Shown in pieces: positions 1 to 6,243 of a DNA stretch of 6,875 bases. This DNA is from Planctomycetaceae bacterium (GTDB taxonomy: Bacteria; Planctomycetota; Planctomycetia; Pirellulales; UBA1268), in contig CANGIH010000129.1 in NCBI GenBank assembly GCA_947453875.1, forward strand, positions 1 to 6,875, in the 5' to 3' direction. The position numbers and the translations under genes were made by a program. The number at the start of each line of letters is the position of its first letter. The stretch's first letter is position 1. The notes under the pieces are model-generated. The model was given only the letters and a program-made list of their open reading frames with translations, was not told where the DNA came from and ran no database searches.

Positions 1-343
1 ATTCGTGGCGCTGTTTGGCGTCGCGGTGCTCAACGGCCTGGTCTGGGTGAGCGGCGCGGAACATGCCCGGCAGGCCGGCATGACCCCGCGCGAGGCGGCC
101 CTGGCGACCGCCGACGTGCGGATCCGCCCGGTGCTCATGACCGCCCTCGTGGCGAGCCTCGGATTCCTGCCGATGGCGATGGCCACGAGCGCCGGAGCCG
201 AGATCCAGCGGCCTCTGGCTACGGTGGTGATCGGTGGAATCGTCACCAGCACCCTCCTGACGGCCCTCGTGGTGCCGGCGATCTACCCCTGGTTCGTGCC
301 GGCGACGCATGCGGGCTTCGACCCCGGGCGACCGACGGGGTAA
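1..343 (+). CDS. czcA: Heavy-metal RND efflux pump, CzcA/CusA family (3' end only)
   Basis: This is the C-terminal 113 residues of an inner-membrane RND pump, read from base 2 and open at the left edge. Such pumps are about 1,020-1,080 residues long and export divalent or monovalent metal ions, driven by protons, through a periplasmic adaptor and an outer-membrane channel. The visible part begins in a transmembrane helix with the family motif GVAVLNG. A cytoplasmic loop follows, ending in RIRPVLMTALVASLGFLPMA. Then come a GAEIQRPLATVVIGG stretch and a last hydrophobic helix ending in VVPAIYPWF. These match the final three membrane helices of CzcA/CusA as I know them. The reading frame ends naturally at TAA shortly after the last helix, so the 3' end looks intact. 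The exact metal cannot be told from this fragment because the metal-binding residues lie upstream. CzcA is the closest recalled match and CusA is the alternative. Confidence 0.93.
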   Translation, partial: FVALFGVAVLNGLVWVSGAEHARQAGMTPREAALATADVRIRPVLMTALVASLGFLPMAMATSAGAEIQRPLATVVIGGIVTSTLLTALVVPAIYPWFVPATHAGFDPGRPTG

Positions 344-349
344 AACCTT

Positions 350-390
350 GTCCGCCTCATCGTCATCCGATCCGCAGCCGGGGGGCGGAC
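350..390 (+). terminator. Possible hairpin after the RND gene
   Basis: A perfect 7-bp inverted repeat (GTCCGCC at 350-356, GGCGGAC at 384-390) begins seven bases after the RND stop codon. The 27-base loop is long. A shorter alternative pairs TCCGC at 371-375 with GCGGA at 385-389. No T-run follows, so this is at best a weak or Rho-assisted terminator, and it could be chance in GC-rich DNA. Confidence 0.2.
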
Positions 391-434
391 GGTGCGGTCG
401 CATCCCCCCCGACTCCTCCTTGCCGGGCTCCCTC

Positions 435-734
435 ATGACACTCCACGAGTTCCAGACGCTCATCCGCAGGATGTATCACGACAAGGATGCGGCCCGCGGC
501 GTGGAGGGGACGTTCATGTGGCTCACCGAGGAGATCGGTGAATTGGCCACGGCGCTCCGCAGCGGCACGAAAGAGGAGATCAGCCTGGAGTTTGCCGACG
601 TGCTCGCCTGGCTGGCGACGATCGCCAACGTCGTCGATGTCGATCTCGAGGCGGCCGTGAACAGGAAATATGGCGGCGGATGTCCGGGCTGCGGGCGTCT
701 GGCCTGCACCTGCCCTGACGCGGAGAAGCCATGA
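435..734 (+). CDS. Small MazG-like nucleotide pyrophosphohydrolase with C-terminal Cys cluster
   Basis: The product has 99 residues. MazG-fold enzymes hydrolyse nucleoside triphosphates to monophosphates and pyrophosphate, cleaning the pool of non-canonical or excess nucleotides. They work as all-alpha oligomers with Mg2+. The family's metal-binding signature is visible: EEIGE at residues 32-36 (E32, E33, E36) and EFAD at 52-55 (E52, D55). The single-domain length fits the short MazG-like proteins rather than the two-domain E. coli MazG. After the last helix and a KYGGG turn there is a compact CPGCGRLACTC (Cys 83, 86, 91, 93), which may bind zinc. The frame stays open upstream to 309, but that part is low-complexity, has no homology I recognise and overlaps the RND gene. 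I therefore chose ATG 435, where the MTLHEFQ family-like start begins, although no clear Shine-Dalgarno site precedes it. The stop overlaps the next start (ATGA at 731-734). The substrate is unknown. Confidence 0.87.
   Translation: MTLHEFQTLIRRMYHDKDAARGVEGTFMWLTEEIGELATALRSGTKEEISLEFADVLAWLATIANVVDVDLEAAVNRKYGGGCPGCGRLACTCPDAEKP
722..728 (+). promoter_or_regulatory. Ribosome binding site supporting the start at 731
   Basis: GGAGAAG lies inside the last codons of the MazG-like gene, with GGAG five bases from ATG 731. It favours the ATGA-overlap start over the in-frame ATGs at 794 and 848, which lack a comparable site. Confidence 0.55.
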
Positions 735-3010
735 ATCGTCGGGGTCTCCGCAGGAGTCCGAAGGAGGGCGCGGGCCGGCGTGACGGCGGCGCGATGGGCT
801 GCCGCCTGGCGTGTCACAAGCGGCGGGAGCCGTCGTTGCGCCTCGTGATGGTTTCCTTGGTGCTCGGAAGCATCGCTGGCTGCATGGTCGCCCCGCCCAG
901 CAACGCCGAGTGGGAAATCGACGTTGGGTTTGACGGCAGCTACCGCACCGGCTCCTGGACGCCGCTGGTGGTCGGCGGAGGAGACGACAGCCCGGCGATG
1001 GTCTGGGTCGAGGATCCCGATGGCGAACTCGTCGGCTATCCCCCCGCCGAGGAGCCCCACGGCACTCCACCCGATGCCGACGGAACGGGAGCCGGTGCCT
1101 CGACCCGCTTCCGCGTCCGCTTCGGACGGCCTTCGGGCCGGGTGATGCTCGAAGGGAAGGATTCCGGGGCTGGCCTCGTGCCCCGCCAACTTCCCCCGCC
1201 CCTGGAATCGACCGAGCGGGTGTTGCTGGTGGTCGGCGAACTCCCCAGCGCCGAGCGGGCCGTGCGACTGCTGCAGCAGGAAGATGATGCGCGGATGCGC
1301 GTGGCGACCGTGTCGCGCCCATCCCGCCTCGGGCCCTCGGCGCTCGATCTCGACGGGGCCGACGCGATCATCGTCTGCGGCACATCCCTCGCGGAAACCA
1401 CTCCGGCGGCGGTCCGGGCCGTCGCCGCCATCGATGCCTGGGTGCGTCGGGGCGGTCGCCTGGTGTTCCTCGCCGGCGGCTCAACCGCCACGCAGGGCTG
1501 CCGGACGGGGGTGGCGGCGGCGTGGCTCCCGGGCCGGGCCGGACGCGCCGGGAGCGTGGCGAAGATGGTGCCGCTCCGCCGGTCGGCGGCGGTCGAGACC
1601 TACTCGAAGGCCGGTCGGCCGCTCGATCGCGGGGCGCTTGTTGGCCTGGAGGTGCCGCTTTTGGAGGATCCGGCCAGCCTCGACGGCAGCATCGAGGCCT
1701 GGGAGGGAAGCTCACCGGGCGATCTCCCTCTGGTCGTTCGCCGGGCCCATGGGTTTGGCACCGTCACTTGGATCGGCCTCGACCTCGATCAGGCGCCGTT
1801 CCGCACCTGGCAGGGCACCGACTCGCTCCTTGTCGAACTGCTCGGCGGTCGGACCGAGAAGGCGGGCAGGGCAGGGGAGGTCAGTCGCCAGACGCTCGAC
1901 CTCGGAGGGCAGTTGCGGATGGCGGTCGACCGGTTCGATGGCGTTCGGGCGGTCCCCTTTGAAATCATCGCCGCCCTGGCGATTCTCTACATCGCCTGTC
2001 TCTATCCGCTCGAGTGGTGGGTCGTGTCACGCGGCGGCCAGCCGCGTCTGGCATGGCTCACGCTTCCTGCCGTGGTGGCGGCCTTCGCGAGCCTGGCCTG
2101 GTGGTCGGCCGACCGTTGGAAGGGGAGTGAATGGCACGCCCATCGGGCCGATGTCGTCGATGTCGATGGCGCCGGAAGCCTGGCCAGAGGCACGTCCTAT
2201 CTGGGGATCTGGTCACCCGTGAACGCGACGTTCGACGTGGGGGCGGGGGCGGAATCGTCGCTCGTCGGCGCTCCGGCGCAGGGGGCGGTCTCGTGGTTCG
2301 GGGCCAGCGGTCGCGGGATCGGTGCGGTCGACTCCCCGACGGCGCACCCATCGCTGGCGACGCGGCCCTACCGCACCGATGCGGCGGTCGATCGGCTCGA
2401 GGGCGTGCCGGTCGCGGCGTCGTCAAGCCGGCTGTTCGAGGCGGAGTGGATGGCGCCGATGACGGGGCCGGTGGTCGATTCCACGCTCCGTCGGGATGCC
2501 CAAGGAACCCTCGGCGGGGTGCTCGAAAGCCGCCTGCCATTCGCTCTCGAGCAGTGTGCGCTGTTTTCTGCCGGCTGGTATTACGACGTCGGCACGCTCG
2601 TCCCCGGCGGGCGATTCGACCCAGACGAGGGGAAGGGGCCGCGGACACTCGCCGCCGCGCTCACCCGCAGTGCCACCCTCTTCGATCGCACGCAGACGGA
2701 GCGCTGGCGGTTGGAGGAGACGGACGTTGACCGGATCCTGGAGATCGCCGGCTTCCATCTGGCCGCCGGCGGTGAGGCGTACACCTCGCTCGAGGCGGGC
2801 CGGCTGGAACGCATCGACCTCTCGCCGATCCTCCCCATCGACAGGGCGGTGCTCGTGGGCCGGGGGCCGGTGACCACCCATTGGCGGTGGGGCGGCGAAG
2901 TCGACGGCCGCGGGCGGGCCGCCGTCGAGGCGGCCACGACCGGTTCGACCGCCCTGTGGCGGATCGTGATCCCATTGGAAAAGACCCCCGTCGAGAAGCG
3001 CAGCCCATGA
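731..3010 (+). CDS. Large membrane protein with GATase-like domain and two central TM helices, planctomycete type
   Basis: No precise family name can be given for this 759-residue protein. It opens with a long basic stretch, then a hydrophobic segment (about 37-50) ending in IAGC, a possible lipobox with C51. Cleavage by signal peptidase I near SNA-EW is the alternative. Next is a beta-rich part (WEIDVGFDGSYRTGSWTPL, about residues 60-80). Residues 162-251 alternate strands and helices (ERVLLVVGE, ADAIIVCGT, IDAWVRRGGRLVFLAGGS), resembling the class-I-glutamine-amidotransferase-like fold of DUF4350 and GldG-type ABC auxiliary proteins. No catalytic Cys-His-Glu set is apparent. Two transmembrane helices follow (about 410-432 and 440-459), joined by a short basic loop, which by the positive-inside rule is cytoplasmic. 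The 300-residue C-terminal part would then also be extracytoplasmic. The gene overlaps both neighbours by ATGA, and the downstream neighbour is an ABC ATPase, so a role in an ABC complex is likely but inferred. The start at 731 rests on the ribosome binding site; 794 and 848 remain possible. Confidence 0.8.
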   Translation: MNRRGLRRSPKEGAGRRDGGAMGCRLACHKRREPSLRLVMVSLVLGSIAGCMVAPPSNAEWEIDVGFDGSYRTGSWTPLVVGGGDDSPAMVWVEDPDGELVGYPPAEEPHGTPPDADGTGAGASTRFRVRFGRPSGRVMLEGKDSGAGLVPRQLPPPLESTERVLLVVGELPSAERAVRLLQQEDDARMRVATVSRPSRLGPSALDLDGADAIIVCGTSLAETTPAAVRAVAAIDAWVRRGGRLVFLAGGSTATQGCRTGVAAAWLPGRAGRAGSVAKMVPLRRSAAVETYSKAGRPLDRGALVGLEVPLLEDPASLDGSIEAWEGSSPGDLPLVVRRAHGFGTVTWIGLDLDQAPFRTWQGTDSLLVELLGGRTEKAGRAGEVSRQTLDLGGQLRMAVDRFDGVRAVPFEIIAALAILYIACLYPLEWWVVSRGGQPRLAWLTLPAVVAAFASLAWWSADRWKGSEWHAHRADVVDVDGAGSLARGTSYLGIWSPVNATFDVGAGAESSLVGAPAQGAVSWFGASGRGIGAVDSPTAHPSLATRPYRTDAAVDRLEGVPVAASSSRLFEAEWMAPMTGPVVDSTLRRDAQGTLGGVLESRLPFALEQCALFSAGWYYDVGTLVPGGRFDPDEGKGPRTLAAALTRSATLFDRTQTERWRLEETDVDRILEIAGFHLAAGGEAYTSLEAGRLERIDLSPILPIDRAVLVGRGPVTTHWRWGGEVDGRGRAAVEAATTGSTALWRIVIPLEKTPVEKRSP

Positions 3011-3954
3011 TCGAGACCATCGACCTCACCAAGAAGTACGGCGACTTCTCCGCCCTGGAATCGCTCGATCTCAAGCTCGAACAGGGGGATCTGTTCGGCT
3101 TCATCGGCCCCAACGGCGCCGGGAAGACGACCACCATCCGGATCCTCGCCACGCTCCTCTCGCCGACCTGGGGGGAGGCGTATGTCTGCGGCCATTCGAT
3201 CTACACCCATCCGCGCGAGATCCGCCGATCGATCGGCTACATGCCCGACATTTTCGGTGTCTATGACGACATGCGTGTGATCGAATACCTGGAGTTCTTC
3301 GCCGCCGCCTACAGGATCGCCGGCGCCGAGCGTCGCCGCGTGGCGGAGCGGTCGCTCGAACTGGTCGATCTCACGGTCAAACGCGACGAATTGGTGACGA
3401 GCCTGTCCCGCGGCATGACGCAGCGACTGGGCCTTGCGAGGGTGCTCCTCCATGATCCGCAGGTGCTCCTCCTCGACGAGCCGGCAAGCGGCCTCGATCC
3501 CCGGGCGCGGATCGAGATGCGCGGTCTCCTCAAGCGGCTCCAGGGCCTCGGCAAGACGATCCTCGTCAGTAGCCACATCCTTCCGGAACTCGCCGACATC
3601 TGCAATCGTGTCGGAATCATCGAATACGGTCGGCTGCTGGCATGCGGCGACGTCCAGGAGCTTCTCGCCCAGGTCCGCGGCCGTCCGGTGATCCGCATCC
3701 GTGTCGCCGGCCCGCCGGAGGCTGCCGCAAAGGTCGTCGAACGGAGCCAGGAGGCAGACAAGGTCGCCGTGCGCGACGGCGAGGTGCTGGTGACGCTCGC
3801 TGCCGGCTGCGATGACCCCGCGCCGATCGCCGCGCGGCTGGTGGCGGAGGGCTTCCGGCTGCAGTCGATGCGGGAGTCGGAGGTGAATCTGGAGACGGCC
3901 TTTCTGGAGATCACGAAGGGCTCGCTCGGTCGGCCAAAGGCCGAGGGAGAGTAG
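3007..3954 (+). CDS. ABC transporter ATP-binding protein (ABC-2/DrrA/CcmA-like)
   Basis: This 315-residue cytoplasmic ATPase would power a membrane permease by ATP binding and hydrolysis. In order it shows Walker A GPNGAGKTT (34-42), the Q-loop region IGYMPDIFGVYDD, the signature LSRGMTQR (133-140), Walker B VLLLDEP with D157 and E158, a D-loop (SGLDP) and the switch histidine H190 in SSH. The usual Q-loop glutamine is replaced by Asp (MPD), and the signature reads LSRGM instead of LSGGQ. I recall both as common variants in DrrA/NatA-like exporter ATPases, so the protein is probably active. Residues from about 225 form a C-terminal extension typical of this subfamily (VIRIRVAG..., then FLEITKG). 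The start at 3007 overlaps the stop of the membrane-protein gene (ATGA) and begins right at the conserved IETIDLTKKYG. The open frame upstream of 3007 lies inside the previous gene and was discarded. No permease gene follows, so the partner and substrate are unknown. Confidence 0.95.
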   Translation: MIETIDLTKKYGDFSALESLDLKLEQGDLFGFIGPNGAGKTTTIRILATLLSPTWGEAYVCGHSIYTHPREIRRSIGYMPDIFGVYDDMRVIEYLEFFAAAYRIAGAERRRVAERSLELVDLTVKRDELVTSLSRGMTQRLGLARVLLHDPQVLLLDEPASGLDPRARIEMRGLLKRLQGLGKTILVSSHILPELADICNRVGIIEYGRLLACGDVQELLAQVRGRPVIRIRVAGPPEAAAKVVERSQEADKVAVRDGEVLVTLAAGCDDPAPIAARLVAEGFRLQSMRESEVNLETAFLEITKGSLGRPKAEGE

Positions 3955-3966
3955 GCGAGCCCGCGA

Positions 3967-3982
3967 TGCCGCCGGGACGGCA
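3967..3982 (+). terminator. Weak hairpin after the ABC ATPase gene
   Basis: TGCCG (3967-3971) and CGGCA (3978-3982) form a 5-bp stem with a 6-base loop, 13 bases after the TAG stop. There is no T-run. It sits where the three-gene unit should end, but the stem is short and could arise by chance. Confidence 0.22.
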
Positions 3983-4027
3983 GGCGCGGCGCCAACCGGG
4001 CGAATGGATTCCGACTGACCACGGCTG

Positions 4028-4067
4028 TCGCTGGCCATCCTGCTACACTTCAAGGGGTCGCCAGCGA
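4028..4067. repeat. Perfect 8-bp inverted repeat framing a promoter-like sequence
   Basis: TCGCTGGC (4028-4035) and GCCAGCGA (4060-4067) are exact reverse complements separated by 24 bases. The arm-to-arm distance is 32 bases, close to three helical turns, and the candidate -10 (4044-4049) lies between them. A two-site operator for a dimeric regulator would look like this. A stem-loop in read-through RNA is the other reading. Confidence 0.45.
4041..4049 (+). promoter_or_regulatory. Candidate extended -10 promoter for the isomerase-methyltransferase unit
   Basis: TGCTACACT fits an extended sigma-70 -10 (TGnTAnnnT), with TACACT matching four of six consensus bases. No good -35 lies 16-19 bases upstream, as is usual for extended -10 promoters. 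Transcription would start near 4056, leaving a leader of about 45 bases before ATG 4100. Planctomycete promoter rules are poorly known, so this is tentative. Confidence 0.4.
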
Positions 4068-4087
4068 GGGATTTCCTATCCGGGGAT

Positions 4088-4094
4088 GGAGGGG
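4088..4094 (+). promoter_or_regulatory. Strong ribosome binding site for the start at 4100
   Basis: GGAGGGG ends five bases before ATG 4100. It is the best Shine-Dalgarno match in the window and supports 4100 over the in-frame GTG at 4094 and the ATG at 4184. Confidence 0.65.
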
Positions 4095-4099
4095 TGGTC

Positions 4100-4966
4100 A
4101 TGCGTCGTACAACGTGGCGGGGTGCTGCAGTTGTTGGTAGCCCGCGGCAGGGACGCGGTGCGCGTCCGCTCATCGTGAACCGGATGTCGGCCGTGGTATC
4201 GCTGACACTTCTCGTCGGCCCGCTCCTCTCTTTCGCCGCCGCGCAGCCGGGGAACGCCCCACCGCGCAAGTCGGCCCCCGAACCACTCGCCGCGGCCCTC
4301 GTGCCTCCCTCCGACGCCACGCTCGACACCCCCGAGGGGACCCTCGGATATGCCCTCGGCCTCCGCATCGGCAGCCGGATCGCCGCCGACTTCCGGGCGC
4401 AGAAGGCCCCCTTCGACTTCGCCGCCCTCGCACAGGGCCTTGCCGACGCGGTCAACGGTGTGCCGGCACGACTCCCTGACGACCAACTGGTCGGGGCGCT
4501 CCAGGCCTTCGACACCCGGATCCAGAGGGAGCAGGCCGAATTCCGGCAGCAGATGGCGGAGAAGGGGAGGGTCAACAAGGGGAAGGCGGAGGAGTTTCTC
4601 GCCGCCAACAAGGGGCGGAAGGGGGTGGTGACACTGCCCAGCGGGCTCCAGTACGAAGTTCTCAAGGCGGGCAACGGTCCGCGGCCAAAGCCGACCGACG
4701 TGGTGGCGACGCACTACCGCGGCACCCACCTCGATGGCAGCGAATTCGACGCCAGCGACCCTGCCCGTGGCCCGCTCAAGTTTCCGATCGCCGCAGTGGT
4801 GCCGGCCTGGCAGGAGGCGCTGCCCATGATGGGGGTGGGATCGAAGTGGCGGCTGTGGGCGCCGCCCGAGATGGGCTACGGCGAGGAGGGCTCGCCGCCG
4901 GTGATCGAGCCGAATGAAGTGCTCGTCTTCGAGATCGAGTTGCTCGATATCGAACCGGCGAAGTGA
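4100..4966 (+). CDS. Exported FKBP-type peptidyl-prolyl cis-trans isomerase (Mip/FkpA-like)
   Basis: This 288-residue protein speeds isomerisation of Xaa-Pro bonds during protein folding. After a basic N-terminus, a hydrophobic export segment runs from about residue 29 to 48 (SAVVSLTLLVGPLLSFAAA), with probable cleavage after A48. Residues 76-165 form the helical FKBP_N dimerisation domain (DTPEGTLGYALGLRIGSRI...). A Lys-rich linker leads to the FKBP_C catalytic domain at 177-286. Active-site positions known from FKBP12 are kept: Y206, F216-D217, the VVPAW stretch with W237, Y260 and F277. The histidine near the end of the pocket is replaced, as in many bacterial members. The start at 4100 has a strong ribosome binding site and gives a signal peptide with a long basic N-region. 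ATG 4184 (residue 29) would give a shorter conventional signal peptide and cannot be excluded. The methyltransferase gene starts 22 bases downstream, suggesting one transcript and a shared role in protein quality control. Confidence 0.93.
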   Translation: MRRTTWRGAAVVGSPRQGRGARPLIVNRMSAVVSLTLLVGPLLSFAAAQPGNAPPRKSAPEPLAAALVPPSDATLDTPEGTLGYALGLRIGSRIAADFRAQKAPFDFAALAQGLADAVNGVPARLPDDQLVGALQAFDTRIQREQAEFRQQMAEKGRVNKGKAEEFLAANKGRKGVVTLPSGLQYEVLKAGNGPRPKPTDVVATHYRGTHLDGSEFDASDPARGPLKFPIAAVVPAWQEALPMMGVGSKWRLWAPPEMGYGEEGSPPVIEPNEVLVFEIELLDIEPAK

Positions 4967-4979
4967 ACCCGCGGCTGGC

Positions 4980-4984
4980 GAGGA
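4980..4984 (+). promoter_or_regulatory. Ribosome binding site for the methyltransferase
   Basis: GAGGA lies four bases before ATG 4989. It selects this start over open-frame codons further upstream, which overlap the isomerase gene. Confidence 0.5.
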
Positions 4985-4988
4985 TGCC

Positions 4989-6236
4989 ATGAAGACGATT
5001 TCCATGGCGGGGCTGGGGGCCATCACGGGCACCGCGGTCCTCTGCATGATGCTCGCCCATCGACTCCCTGGTGCCCCCCCCGATGCGCTCGGTGAACGGA
5101 TGACGGCCCTCCGCGAGCGGATGACCCGTGACGACATCGCCGCCGGCGGAGTCACCGATGGGCGGGTGCTCGAGAGCATGCGCACGACCCCGCGGCATGA
5201 GTTCGTGCCGCCGGCGCAGCGGCATCTGGCCTATGTCGACATGGCGTTGCCGATCGGCGAGAAGCAGACCATTTCCGGGCCGTTCGTGGTCGCCTACATG
5301 ACCGAACGGCTCGCGCCGAAGCCTGCCGACAGGGTGCTCGAGATCGGCACCGGCAGCGGATATCAGGCCGCAGTTCTCGCGCCGCTGGTGAAGACGGTCT
5401 ACTCCATCGAGATCAACAAGCCGCTCGGCGAGAAGGCCGCGAGGACCCTCGCCCGCCTCGGGTACCGGAATGTCGTCACGAAGATCGGCGACGGTTTCCT
5501 GGGGTGGGCCGAGCACGCCCCGTTCGACAAGATCATCGTCACCTGCTCGCCGGAGGAGATTCCCACCCCGCTGGTCGACCAACTCGCTGAGGGGGGATTA
5601 ATGGTGATCCCCGTGGGGGAGCGGTATGAGCAGATGCTCGTGCTGCTCACCAAACGCGACGGCCAGATGGTGCGCGAGTCGCTCGTGCCGAGCCTGTTTG
5701 TCCCGATGACGGGCCAGGCAGAGGACGCCCGCCAGGTGCAGCCCGATGGCAGTCGGCCTGCGCTTGGCAATGGTGGCTTCGAGGACCTGCTGCCCGATGG
5801 GGGGGTGCCGACAGCGTGGTACTACGGTCGGCAGATGGAGGTCGTGGACGGAGAGGACGCACCCGAAGGGGCTCGCTACCTCCGCCTGGAAAATGCTGAA
5901 CGGGGGAGGCCCGCGCAGCTCTATCAGGGATTCGCCATCGACGGCCGTGTCGTCGCCAAGCTCGACATCGCGTTGGATGTCCGTGCCGAGGGGATCCGGG
6001 AGGGTTTTTCTCCCGACGAACTGCCGGCGGTCGGGGTGCAGTATTTCGACGAGCGGCGGGCCCGTTCATCCCGGGCACTGTTGCCGGTGGGGAAGGGCAC
6101 CTTCCCCTGGAAACGGGTGGAGGGAACGTTGACGGTCCCCGTCTGGGCCCGGGAGGCGATTCTCGTCATCGGGATGCTCGGAGGAACCGGCAGGCTTGAG
6201 GCGGACGGCGTGCGGATCGACGGCGTTATGCGGTGA
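4989..6236 (+). CDS. pcm: Protein-L-isoaspartate O-methyltransferase (PCMT) with N-terminal export/anchor segment and C-terminal jelly-roll-like domain
   Basis: The enzyme uses S-adenosylmethionine to methylate L-isoaspartyl residues in aged proteins, starting their repair. Residues about 50-242 are a full PCMT domain that follows E. coli Pcm closely: LPIGEKQTIS (Q93-TIS96), the SAM-binding EIGTGSGYQ (118-126), the acidic strand end YSIEI, IIVTCSPEEIP (182-192), and the closing EGGLMVIPVGE and SLFVPMTG. Two features are unusual. First, a hydrophobic N-terminal segment (about 5-25, MAGLGAITGTAVLCMMLA) suggests export or membrane anchoring, though no clear cleavage site is seen. Second, total length is 415 residues against about 210-220 for ordinary Pcm. 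The extra part (259-415) starts LGNGGFED, has a P-x-x-W, and ends GTGRLEADGVRIDGV, the layout of CBM4/9/22-type carbohydrate-binding jelly rolls. Its ligand is unknown. The gene follows the FKBP isomerase by 22 bases, in the same orientation. Confidence 0.93.
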   Translation: MKTISMAGLGAITGTAVLCMMLAHRLPGAPPDALGERMTALRERMTRDDIAAGGVTDGRVLESMRTTPRHEFVPPAQRHLAYVDMALPIGEKQTISGPFVVAYMTERLAPKPADRVLEIGTGSGYQAAVLAPLVKTVYSIEINKPLGEKAARTLARLGYRNVVTKIGDGFLGWAEHAPFDKIIVTCSPEEIPTPLVDQLAEGGLMVIPVGERYEQMLVLLTKRDGQMVRESLVPSLFVPMTGQAEDARQVQPDGSRPALGNGGFEDLLPDGGVPTAWYYGRQMEVVDGEDAPEGARYLRLENAERGRPAQLYQGFAIDGRVVAKLDIALDVRAEGIREGFSPDELPAVGVQYFDERRARSSRALLPVGKGTFPWKRVEGTLTVPVWAREAILVIGMLGGTGRLEADGVRIDGVMR

Positions 6237-6243
6237 ATCCCCG

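Noticed and set aside
309..434. Upstream extension of the MazG-like frame overlapping the RND gene
   Set aside because: The extra 42 residues are low-complexity and unlike MazG proteins. The conserved start is at 435.
363..1322. Long - strand open frames opposite the MazG-like gene and the membrane protein
   Set aside because: Their compositions are Arg/Pro/Ala-rich with no motifs, and they overlap well-supported genes on the + strand.
2881..3006. Upstream extension of the ABC ATPase frame
   Set aside because: It lies inside the coding part of the membrane-protein gene and encodes an Arg-rich segment. The family start is IETIDLTKKYG at 3007.
2581..4674. 697-codon open frame on the - strand across three genes
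   Set aside because: It lies opposite the membrane protein, the ABC ATPase and the isomerase, crosses their boundaries and shows no recognisable domain. Long antisense frames are expected in GC-rich coding DNA.
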